Of a DNA stretch of 64,000 bases, positions 37,110-47,567 are shown piece after piece (positions within the stretch are counted from its first letter, which is position 1; the number at the start of each line of letters is the position of its first letter). This DNA comes from Daldinia sp. FL1419 (taxonomy: Eukaryota; Ascomycota; Sordariomycetes; Xylariales; Hypoxylaceae): contig MU623427.1 of NCBI GenBank assembly GCA_025201765.1, positions 96,361-160,360 on the forward strand, given 5' to 3'. The position numbers were made by a program, and so were the translations under genes. The notes under the pieces are model-generated. The model had not been told where the DNA came from. It ran no database searches and saw only the letters and a program-made list of their open reading frames with translations.

Positions 37110-39123
37110 TTACGCCGCATCCACCGCCTCCGCATCGTTTTCGTCTCCCTGCTTCGCGCTCTTCTTGGCCCTAGACCGCTTGCGCTTCTTCTTGGAGCCG
37201 CCCTCGATTATATTGCTGGCGACTTTTTCCGCCTCGAACTTGGGCTTGTCTTCGCCGTCTACGAAGCCACCCGGGTTGAAGGCGGGAGGTTCCCTTTCGA
37301 ACTCAGGGCCAAAGGTTTCCTTGCGCCATTGCCGAAGACGAGCCTTCTTGCCGAGACGCTTGCGGTCTTTGCTTTGCTTGTCTTGAGGTCGGAAGTGTGC
37401 TAATTTCTTCAACCCGGCGAATTCGTTGAGGTCGGCGTCAGAGGCCATGAGAATATCGCGCGTAGTAAGACCGAAGGACTCAGGCCGTGTCTCACGATAA
37501 GCGAAACGCGCCGGTCCGCTACTTTTTGAGGAGCTGCCGGCAAGAATCTCCGGATCATCGATGTCCATCTTTGCATCGACGAATGCCTCAAGCTTGGCTC
37601 GCTCTTGGCGTACTGCTTTCTGGCTTTCCAGCTTTTCTCGCTTGCGTTGTTTAGTAGTCTTCTGTCGCTTAGCTGATGGTGCATCCTCATCCTCTTCTTC
37701 TTCCTCTTCCTCTTCGTCGCCTTGTTCGTTATCGGTAAGAGTAATATTAGGTCGTTCTTCGTCTTCAAAATCGGGAACGAGATCCTTGATGTCGATATCA
37801 TCGTCCCATTTAGGCTTCTTTATCTTCTTCGACTTCTTCCCGTTGGCACCGTCTTCGTCGTCCGACACATTCTCCTCCGCTGCGGCGTAATACTGGTCGT
37901 CGAAGGTCTTCTTCAGTTGCTCTTCCCACTTGTCATCTTCCCAGGCATCTTCAAGTAGCTTCTGCCATTCCTCATCTTTTAACGTTTTGCCGGATAAACC
38001 AGCGGCTTTCTTAATCTTTTTCAATTTTTCTTCGGCTTCGTCGAGTTTTAGACGGCGTAATCGTGCCCTTTCTTCTTTTCTTTTTTGCTTCTCTTCTTCC
38101 TTTTTCTCGCGCTCCAACTCTCGTTGACGTTTACGCGAGCTCTTGTCTTCTCGTCGGACTGAGCGTGCCGCAACGACGTCACGTGCATACGACTTCAAGA
38201 CTTCGTTACTCTTGTTGGGATCCTCGAAGCGTAAATTATACGCTGCTTCCCACTCGTCTGCCTTGTCATCTTCGCCATCGTCAGACTCGAATGCTTGCCA
38301 ATTATTCTCCTCTTCTCCAACCCAAGCGCGAGAGGCCATAAAATTTGACAAGAAAAGCTCTGGGTTCTTGTCGGCATCTGAAAGGTCAGGCTTTGGTGCC
38401 TTGATCTTGCTAGCCCTAGACGGATGTATGCCTTGCTCGGGAGCAGATTTAGCTCCCTCTTTAGCCTTCATGAAGTCCTCATCGCTGTCGCTTTCTTCAG
38501 CGTTATCTTCAGCACCTAATTGCGCTTTGATTTCGTCCTTGATGGACTGTTTCAAGTTCTCTTGCTCTTGCGCGTAGGTTTGCGAAGGCCTTTGCTCATC
38601 ATCAAAATCGGCACCGGTATCTCCGCGCAAAATTTTCTCTCGGTGGTAATCCTGCAAAAAGATTGGTTTTTCCTTCTTCTCCTTTGCTGCCGCACCCTCT
38701 GTAGCAGTAGTTTCTTCGATCGGTCTATAGAACTTGGTCTTGCCGTCGTATACGCGAGGGTCTTTATTCTTGATAGCTTGAAGTGTAGCAGAGATCTCAG
38801 CATCCAGGTCTTCCGTTGCTAAGAAACCATTCTCGTCCTCGTCCTCGTCTGAAGAGGAATCAGATTCATCATCATCTTTCGACTTATTCCCATTCGCTTG
38901 TTTAGACTTGTACTTTTCCTCCACTAGAGTTGGTCAGTTAAGCGTAGCAAGAGGTTGAAACAAAATATAGAATTGAAAACCTACGCCTTTGTAGTTCCTC
39001 TCGTTTCTTATTATGCTCAAACCTCTTAGCATATTCGGAATTGATTTGTAGTTTTACACCTCCATCCGATTCATCGTCGCTATCGTCAAATAGCGTTTTC
39101 TTGTGGGTATCAGAAGCCGCCAT
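37110..39123 (-). CDS. KRI1: Kri1-type ribosome biogenesis protein
   Basis: Kri1 is a nucleolar factor needed for 40S subunit assembly and early pre-rRNA processing, acting with Krr1. Two exons (39123-38985 and 38923-37110) are separated by a 61 bp intron (GTAGGT...CTCTAG), giving 650 residues. The start MAASDTHKKTLFDDSDDESDGG has the acidic N-terminus of the family, then EYAKRFEHNKKREELQRLEEKY spans the junction. The middle contains KPIFLQDYHREKIL, long acidic and Lys/Glu coiled-coil stretches, and WDDDIDIKDLVPDFEDEERP. The C-terminal Kri1 domain has FAYRETRPESFGLTTRDILM, LKKLAHFRP and RLRQWRKETFGPEFE, then a basic nuclear-targeting tail (KKKRKRSRAKK). It is divergent from the Rab gene, with 591 bp between starts. 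It sits only 450 bp from the RIP-mutated block yet shows no lesions. Confidence 0.95.
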
Positions 39124-39714
39124 TTTCAACCCGCAATTAGAATTAGACTTTGAGGATTTGCTATTGGATTGAAATGGAATATATAGAGAGAGGGTGGTTG
39201 CTGATCCGCAACTGCCCAAACAGCGTGAAATCACTGTAGGTAGTTAATGAAAAACGCTAAGAAAGCTTCAAACGGCTGCAAATGCAAAAAAGTAACCACC
39301 TTTTTTTTTTCTGCCGTTTCTAAAGGCTTGGAGGGGTCTCAACTTTTTGGCGGTGTCGGACCGTCGATGTTCCGTATACTGAACTAAGAGGTACGCTAAC
39401 TTATCTTGCTCTAGCGGTGTTTACTCACCTGTCTGCCTGTACTCACAGGTAGCGCCTACGGCTTAACGGGAAACTCCTCTGATGCGTCGTCATTCCTGAT
39501 TCGATAACACTAAATCCATCTAAATCCATCTGCCTGCTTTTACTTACCTTTAGCAACTAACCCACCTACAACCGTTCCATTTGCATGCGATCGATCCCCC
39601 CCAGACCGTAAAGCAATTCGCAATCGGTCTTCTTCTATTCAGCTAAGAAATTCTCAAAGCAATAGAACAATCCTCGTAAATTATCTTTCAATTTGGTACA
39701 GGCATTCTAACGAA
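39124..39714. promoter_or_regulatory. Shared divergent promoter region of KRI1 and the Rab gene
   Basis: These 591 bp separate the two start codons. They contain pyrimidine-rich tracts (for example a T-run at about 39,300) and the duplicated word TAAATCCATC near 39,510. No specific factor site can be assigned by eye. Confidence 0.5.
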
Positions 39715-40531
39715 ATGGCCGACTCGAACGCTCCGAAGCCGAGCAGCAGTGTCAAGCTGGTGCTGCTTGGTGAGGCCGCTGTAGGAAAGGTAATTCTCCT
39801 CTTGGGGACTCCATGAGCAAGGGATACTTATACTAAACAATTTATAGTCTTCGCTTGTCCTACGGTTTGTCAATAACGATTTTCAAGAGAACAAAGAGCC
39901 CACTATTGGTGGTAAGTAGCCTTGGAAACCTCCACTTTCTTAGCAGCTCCCAAACTAATACCACATAGCTGCTTTCTTAACACAAAAATGCAATCTACCT
40001 ACGAGAACGATCAAGTTTGAGATCTGGGATACGGCAGGCCAAGAACGCTTCGCTTCGTTGGCGCCTATGTACTATCGAAATGCCCAAGCTGCGCTCGTCG
40101 TCTACGATCTCACGAAGCCTACGTCGCTTATCAAGGCCAAACATTGGGTAGCCGAATTACAAAGACAAGCGTCGCCAGGGATTGTCATTGCTCTCGTTGG
40201 TAACAAGCTGGATCTTACTAGCGACAGCGAATCCGGACAGGCCGAGGGTGAAGGAGCCGATGGGGAAGAAGCCGGAGACGCCCGAAAGATTTCCACAGAA
40301 GAAGCCAAAACGTATGCCGAAGAGGAGAACTTGCTATTCTTTGAAACAAGTGCGAAAACGGGACACAATGTTTCCGAAGTCTTCACTGCGATTGCCAACG
40401 CCATTCCCGAAACGTCATTCAAGAGCACGAGGGGTCCTGGAGCCTCTAGCGCAGCCAACCGAGGCGGAGACGAGCAGAGGGTAAACTTGAATGGACCTCG
40501 GGAAGCAGCGAAGGAAGGATGTGCATGTTAA
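39715..40531 (+). CDS. Rab5/Vps21-type small GTPase
   Basis: This is an early-endosomal Rab GTPase (Vps21/Ypt5 group) controlling vesicle fusion and endocytic traffic to the vacuole. Three exons (39715-39789, 39848-39911, 39969-40531) with introns of 58 and 57 bp give 233 residues. All G motifs are present: GEAAVGKSS (P-loop), TIGAAF (switch I Thr), WDTAGQE, NKLD and ETSAK. The C-terminus GCAC is a dual-prenylation motif of CXC type. An acidic Gly/Glu-rich insert (DSESGQAEGEGADGEEAGD) follows NKLDLT; similar inserts are usual in filamentous-fungal Rab5 proteins and absent from the yeast ones. The effector region AAFLTQK and the YYRNAQAALVVYDLT segment are Rab5-like. The gene is intact. Confidence 0.95.
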
Positions 40532-41594
40532 TTTAGCAAAGGAGATGGCGGGGATATCGATGGGAGTTTCATTACGGTCATGACTACATTTCACCTTGTA
40601 ATATGGAGCGATGGTTCATTGGGACTCGGTATCTGGACTCTTTTCGATGAGTATTTTCTTTTCCTTTTTTTTTTTGTTGTTGTTGTTTCTGAGCAACATC
40701 TAGCGCAGGCCTTGGAGCAAACAGACTTGTCGTGACGACTGATAAGTCTAGACTTTAGAGTAGCACGCGAGTCGGGTGCGACCTTCCCCTATGCCATTTT
40801 CGTAGCATCAGAGTTATGTACCTATGTTTTCCCATATCTGCATCGCTACACTTTATTGCTGCGTGTAATACAATAAACTTGTTGACGAAGTTGATAACGT
40901 TTTCTTTGACGGATGGGTGAATGTAATTAAAACAGCATCAAGCGTCAGACGTCAACCTTTGAAGTTGTAAGAATATTAGACGCATTTAAGATAGAGAATA
41001 CCTAGGTAATCTAATAATCTTATCGACATGTTTTAATTCATACGGTTTAAATTATACTCCCAATCCATGGAAATATAGCTAAACCTTCTTATTAACCTTC
41101 GCTAATAAAAGATAATGACGTGATTACTAAGACTGACTTTGCAATTTACACTAGGTATTGAATATCCTATTATTACAACTTGTCCCATATACGCATAGAT
41201 TACGCTAGCGTATAGGGTTGCCCCACAGTAGACCCGAATAAGCGCATGTTTTGTCTAGGACCCACTTACTTAAACTCTAAAGTACAAGGTTCCATATCAG
41301 GCGTTTGCGCGTAGGTGTGCAATTTTGCTGAAGACTAAACATTTACAACTTCCACCACCCATTTTCTAACCTTCGTCGCCTAGTATCTACTCGATTTGTA
41401 TCACCACCGATTGTTGTTAGGACCGCTGCGAAGCGCGACCCCGGTCGGGTTTTCATCTCGAGTGGTCTTTGCGTTCCGCTAAATAAACCCATTTCTAATA
41501 TTGTCACACTGTTTACCTGGCGCTCTTTGTATCTTCTCATATTTCTACCATATGTACACGAAACTGCGCAACTGTAACGCCTTCTGTATCCAAG
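40532..41594. other. Intergenic region after the Rab gene
   Basis: It holds the Rab 3' UTR with a T/GTT-rich tract near 40,660-40,690, AT-rich spacer with TACCTAGGTA at about 41,000, and the promoter of the RING gene. No gene is supported. Confidence 0.5.
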
Positions 41595-44594
41595 ATGGCG
41601 GCTTTGACACCGGCTCAGATCGAGCTGGCCAAGTAAGATACCAACGAGATAAACTTTCGACGATCTAAAAGGCTGACGTCCATAGCTCTCTCACCCCGGC
41701 CGAGTTGCCTACTAAGCTACGATGCGCCGTCTGCAGCAAGTTGGCCGTCAACGCTTTCAGATTGCCTTGTTGCGAGACCGCGATATGTGAAAAGTGTAAG
41801 CTTCATGTCTTGTCTTTGTTCTGGTTCTTGGGTGTAATTTCTAATGAAATCCAGGCCAATCCACTTTGCCCTCGGTTTGTCCAGTCTGCGAGCACTCGCC
41901 AGTTTCTGCTTCCGACTGTACCATCTATAAATCTTTGAGAACCACGATTCGGGTTTTCTTGAAGACTGAGGAAAAGAAACGAGAAACGGCCCGACCGAAA
42001 ACTAACGGATCCGCCCCGCCTACTCCTGCGCAGGACACACCGACACCGACTCAGACACGTGCTCCCACCGAACCGCCTCCCACGAATAATGGTATCGATG
42101 GGCAAGCTGGCGTAGAGCCGAAAAACACAGCTCCCGTGTCAGCATCTGGCGCAGTTGATTCAGAGGGGCCTCCGGCTGTCGAGCCGAAATCGGACGTCGA
42201 TGCTCAGCCTAAAGAGGTAAGTCCAAGGAAGATTCTTCATTATCACAATCAGGTCTAACGAAAATTCAGGACGAACCATCAAATGAGCTAGCCCAAGAGC
42301 AGCCTGTCCGGGGTGACGAAACCGAAGCCGTTGTCCCTCACGACCAGGAAGGTCAGGATGGAGCAGCTATAGAAGATACCCAAGAAGGAGAGCAGGGTGG
42401 TGATGACAAGGATCAATTAGCACAGTCTGGTATGGGTTCTAGCTTTGAATCTATGAATGGCGGTTTTAATATGAACTTCGGCAATGGAGACATGAACCAG
42501 ATGCAGATGATGATGGCCATGCAAAACGGAATGAACCCGGCCGCTTTCGGCTCTTTCCCTATGATGGGTAAGAAGTATCCTCCTAGAAATCAATATATGA
42601 TAGCTAACTTTAACAAACAAGGAATGATGGATCCTATGGCGATGCAGAATATGATGATGAATGGTGGGTTTGGTGCGCAGGGCATGGGCATGAACGGCAT
42701 GAACATGAACATGGGCATGAATGGGTTCAATGGAGGCGGCAATGACTGGAACGGACAACAATCATGGAACGTCGCCCAAGATAATTTCAATCCAAATGCT
42801 CCTGGAATGGGAAATGGTGACTTTGGCAACTTTAATGCTGGCTTCCGTACAGGCTTCAATTCAGGTAATTATGGCCATCACAACCAGTTTAATGACTACC
42901 GCCGAGGCAATTACGGGTATCGAGGACGAGGCCGGGGCCGGGGCTTCTACGGAGGCTACGGTCGCGGATACCATCATGGGTATAACAATGGAAATCAGGG
43001 CTGGGTCGGACAGGGCCCTCAATTTCCTGGCGATAAAGATGACCAGACCGTACAGGACGTTTCTCAGGTAGCGGGGCAAACCCCCAGCAATGTTGACGAA
43101 TTTGGCCGAGTATTACGAGCAGAGCCAAGCCAAGATTCACAGGCAGCTGGTGAAAATGGGGACGCCGAGAATGGGAATAATAATAGTACCGTTGCTAATG
43201 GAACCGACAAACTAACACTGGAAAATCCAGAAGTGCCCGAGGATGGATCGCAACCCGTGCAAGGTGGTCCTACAAATAATAAGGGTGATGTATCTGTATC
43301 CTTAAGAGATCAGCATTCAGCACCTCAGGGTCCTCGTGGAAATGTTGGCCCATTACGTCTCCAAACTTCGGTTCAGGATATACCGCTTAACGCACCCACC
43401 GGGCCGAAAGCCATGCGGCAGGGCCTTCCTAACACTAGTCTTCACAACCTAAGAGCTCGTGGTCTCGTTACTGATGAAAAGAGCCCGACCTTACGTACTA
43501 ATCAAATTGTGGCAAGCCCTGCGGAAGATAAACATAAATCACGGAGTAGTTCTCCACAATCTTCTAAGGAAAAAGAGCGCCGCCATCGTGAACGTGAACG
43601 AGAACATGATGAAGAGGAGAAGAGCAGGGCGCATCGTCGTGATAGAGACCGTGACCGTTCTAGGACGTATACCGTGTCTAAGAGTCGAAGTCGCAGTCGC
43701 AGCAGGGATCGTAAGGAGTCCCGTAAGCATAGACGGCATCGTTCTCCATCGATTTCTGATGATAATCGTGACGGTAGCCACCGCCGTCGCAGACACAAGA
43801 GCAGAAAGCAGTCTACCAGAGACGACGACGATTATAGAGATCGGTCGAGAGATGAAAAGTATGACGAACGGTCTAGATCAGCCTCTCCCGCGGATCGTGA
43901 ACATAGACGTTCGAACCACCGAAGCCGTCGGGATAGAGACGAAAAACGGCGGGAACACGATATTGAGAAAGACAGTGACTACGACCGACACCGAAAATCT
44001 AGCCATAGGTCCCACCGAGACCGCGACCAAGATCGCGAACGCGATAGAGAACGAGAAAAGGAGCGTGATAGGGACCGTGCTAAGGATCGTGCTCGCGATC
44101 ACGAAGACCGCAGCCATCGAAGTAGTAAGAATTCAACCGCACTACCTACACCAGTAGAACCTTCCGACAGATCATTCAACCCCCCGACGGGTCCTCGAGG
44201 CAGCTTCTCGATTAAGGGGGCTAGTAGTAAACAGGCGTCCGCGTCTGATATCAGGAACGCCAGTAGTAAACCATCTAACTCGAGCAGACGTGAAGGCGAG
44301 TCGTCACGTCGTGCCTCTCAGTCCTCGGCAGCAGCTCAGAAGCCTGCTTCCGGCGCGACGTCGAAAGACCCACATACCTTGGAGCGTGAGGCCCGAGATC
44401 GCGAGCGACTTCTTAAAGAGGCTCAACGAATGGCGACTATCGGTCGTACTACGGGTGTCAAACGCAGTAGAGATGGCGGTGACGATCGCGGCAGTCGTCG
44501 GAAAAGCCGTCGTAGCGAAGCGGTGAATACAGAAGACGAGGAAGGTCGCATGAGACGTCTAGAAGCAGAGCGCGAAGGGCGCCGCTGGGATTAA
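41595..44594 (+). CDS. RING-finger (Mpe1/RBBP6-like finger) protein with Met/Gly/Asn-rich and RS-like regions
   Basis: Exons 41595-41632, 41686-41795, 41855-42216 and 42270-44594 encode 944 residues; introns are 53, 59 and 53 bp. The N-terminal finger is C26-x2-C29, C41/C42, C47-x2-C50 and C58-x2-C61. The pattern LRCAVCSKL...RLPCCETAICEKC...CPVC resembles the cysteine-only RING/U-box of Mpe1/RBBP6, so an E3 ubiquitin ligase or 3'-end-processing role is possible. The ubiquitin-like DWNN domain and CCHC knuckle of Mpe1 are absent. The middle is Met/Asn/Gly-rich with an RGG-like GYRGRGRGRGFYGGYGRG patch, then a 300-residue Arg/Ser/Asp/His/Glu mixed-charge domain (SRSRSRSRDR) as in mRNA-processing factors. 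A possible further 54 bp in-frame intron lies at 42568-42621; splicing it gives 926 residues. Confidence 0.88.
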
Positions 44595-45570
44595 CAGGCG
44601 GCAAGCGCTACGTTAAGCAAGAAGCTAAGAAAGCTGGGGGAAAAAAAAACCTGGGAAGGGAAGAGAAGCGGAGGAAATTGAAGAACCGGCGATGTAGAGA
44701 CGGTCGAGGACGCAGGGGTCGGTATAGGAGGCCATCACTCCTCGAATAATTAGGTCTTCTTCTCAAATTTGACTCCGGACACTGGAGTATTCGCCTTCCT
44801 CAGTTATAAGTTGGGTTCCCGGGAGGTACGAAGTAAAAGAAAAATTTGGAGTTTTGCTTTTTTTTCTATTCCGGGCTGTACTATATCGAACTCATCAAGA
44901 GCGAGGGGAGGTTTACCATATCGCATACATTCTTGTACTCAATCAAAACAACAGCATATCATTCACAAGGGGGGACTAGGTATACTAAGGGGGTCCCAAA
45001 GCATACGGCCTAGAGGAGACAAGCGTTAACCGTTGGAAGGGAATAGCAAGCCTAACTGTCATAAAAAGTTAGTACAGTATTAATCGACACTGACACTTAC
45101 CTTCTGTACCTAGATGCTTTTATCCCGGTGATTTAGTTGATGAGAGACCACATGCAGGATCAAGTTGTGCTGTTACTCTGAGGCTTACCTTCGCAATAAA
45201 TTTTACTATTTAATTCTCGGGTTCCGTTTCAATATTATGGTCCTGGCAATAATTAACCTCAGTCCAAATTGATGTTTGCTCAATATATACTATTAGAAAT
45301 TTAACTAAATCTTACAACAGCGATATAACCATGAGAACATCAGCCCATGTCAGTTGATGTGTAATGGACCATGGTCGTCTTCACTGACTACCCAGTATCA
45401 TGCCAGTTAGTATACATCGAGCGATCCCAGACCGCCTAGGTAGGTAGTTAATAATAACCTATAACTCCGATATGCTGCCCAGATGCATCCTTCTATGCTT
45501 AGCCCATCTATGTAGTATATCCAGACACGAGTCTCCCAATGCTGCCGATCCTCTTGTGTGTTAGCCTCTA
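44595..45570. other. Convergent 3' flanks of the RING and MFS genes
   Basis: Both neighbours end into this 976 bp spacer. It has an A-run at 44,641 and no supported gene. Confidence 0.5.
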
Positions 45571-47567
45571 TCAATTGAGCATTAGATCAGTCATGCTCTC
45601 CTTATTCTTTCCACCATTAAACTTTTGTCGTGTGTCGTGTTCCTGTTCTAAGCTGTACTCCTTCGTGGTAAGACTAGTCAACAGAGCTACTCCACTGACT
45701 ACCGTCATCAGCAACCAAATAACATGTAAACTGTCCGAATATGCTTGCTTCAAGTCCGTCTTCGGGGTTCCATCCGGCAGCGCCTTAATGATACCGACTA
45801 TTGCAGTAGCATCCTTGCTGTACTGTGCTGCCACAGGGGCGTACTCCTCGTAGTTCTCCAGTTCACTTTGAAGTTGGTTTTGGAACGCAACACCACTGAC
45901 GGCAACACCGATAGCCTGACCAAATACACGAAGGAAAGAAAAGAAACCTGCAGTATGACCAGAATCCTGAGGACGAGACGCGGCTTGGGTACCCAAACTC
46001 ATGGCGGGGAACAAGATGCCGGTACCGATAGAGACGAGAAAGTTAAGGAAAATCCAACCAGGAACAGACGTATCGGGAGAAAGTATGAAGAGAAGCCCAG
46101 AGCCAGCAGTCGTACAGACCCAACCCGACCAAAGGGCCCAACGGTATTTTCCGAATCGTGTGCAAAGGACAGCCGCAATTACGGATACGGGAGCGACCAA
46201 ACCCGTCTCGGGGAGAATGGCGACACCAGAAATGATTGGCGAGTATTCTTTAACGGCTTCGTAGTAAAGCGGCAGGAAGTATAGGAGAGACCACACGACT
46301 ACTCCATGTAGAACGGTTGAAAGGAATGTGATGAGCATCGTGTAGTTGTTGAATATAGTGAACCGGACGATAGGTTCAACATGTTCGCCCGGTAGAGGGT
46401 TTCCCTCGGCGTCGAATGCTCTTCTCGAAAGCCACCATTCGTAAATAGCGAAGGCGATAATACCGTCGAACCCAACCAACAGAGGAACTATTGTTCGCCA
46501 GTGATCCCAGGGATACATAACACCACCTAGATGCCGCGTTAGATAATAAACATAACGTAGACCAGAGAGGAATCTTACCCCATGTGACGGGAATCAAGAA
46601 ACCGACAGTTCCAGCAACGAATATAATCGATCCGATCCAGTCAAAGAGTCGGATCTTAGTGGACAATTTGCCAGGGGTGGATTCGAGCTTTAGGAAAGGG
46701 ATGAGAATAACCATTCCCACGCCAACAATTGGCAGGTTAATCCAAAAGACTATAGTATAAGATTAATGATGGTTTCTTCATGAGTACCTATTTTGAAAAT
46801 TACTCACTCCACTGCCATGTCACACTTTCAGCAAAAACTGATCCTAGCAAAGGCCCGGCTACGGAGCCTAATGCCCAGGTCGAACCAAGGTATCCAAACC
46901 ATGCTAGGTGAAATTAGTATGGAATAACCGACGAGAATTAAAATAGGAACATACTGCCTCGAGCCACGAGCGGAACAAGATCTGTAACGATGATTTCACC
47001 CAGTGCTAATATACCACCGCCGCCAATACCCTGGACAGATCGTCCTAGCAGCCTTGAACGCAATATGTTAGCTACTGTTAATAGGAGCATCAATCATAAT
47101 ACCCAAGGTTCGACTTACATGATCGTGAAATTCCTGGCGACGGCACAGATAATAGCCCCTACAACAAATAAAATTGACGATAAAATGAGTAAGTTCTTCC
47201 TGCCGAAAACATGACTGAGACCGGAAATGACTGGCTGAAAGACGGCAGAAGTGAGTAGGAATGAAGTTCCCGTCCAGAATGCCTCGATGGCCGATCCCTT
47301 AAGATCCTCGGTAATGATAGGTAGGGCGATACTAAGCGACGTCGCATCGAGAGCAGCAGCTAAAGTAATGATACAGATAGAAATAAAAGCGAGAGTGAAG
47401 TTCCTGTCGGGCTTGAACGGCGGGTTGTCCTTGAGTATTTCCACCTCATCTCTTTCCCGCATCGGAGGGGCGATGGTGATCATCGAGTCTTCGTCGGTCG
47501 ATATGTACCCACTGTAGTCCATCGAGAACGGGACGGGGCCCGCTGCCGCGGCGGGATACGAAGCCAT
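45571..47567 (-). CDS. MFS transporter, DHA2-type drug:H+ antiporter
   Basis: This is a plasma- or vacuolar-membrane proton antiporter of the major facilitator superfamily. Five exons (47567-47119, 47052-46955, 46903-46808, 46749-46579, 46526-45571) with introns of 66, 51, 58 and 52 bp give 589 residues. The family motifs run in order: LAAALDATSLSIALP in the first helix, GLSHVFGRKN (motif A), GRSVQGIGGGGI (motif B), GSVAGPLLGSVF (motif C), then WQWIFWINLPI. Length and motif spacing fit 14-helix DHA2 transporters of toxin/drug efflux type. The C-terminal helices end at WLLMTVVSGVALLTSL, followed by a hydrophilic tail. The substrate cannot be inferred. No biosynthetic cluster is intact nearby; the decayed polyketide synthase is 8 kb away. 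First-intron acceptor is TTCAAG, a rarer AAG type, supported by the perfect protein join. Confidence 0.92.

Noticed and set aside
37165..38822. Plus-strand Ser- and Phe-rich ORFs opposite KRI1
   Set aside because: They are shadows of acidic Glu/Asp and Lys codons on the minus strand.
42252..42269. Earlier acceptor (AATCAG at 42252) for intron 3 of the RING gene
   Set aside because: It lies upstream of the CTAAC branch point; the acceptor at 42269 keeps the frame and has a proper branch-to-acceptor distance.
42590..44157. Long antisense and alternative-frame ORFs over the RING/RS-like gene (up to 232 codons)
   Set aside because: They arise from the Arg/Ser/Asp/Met low-complexity codons of the real gene in shifted frames.
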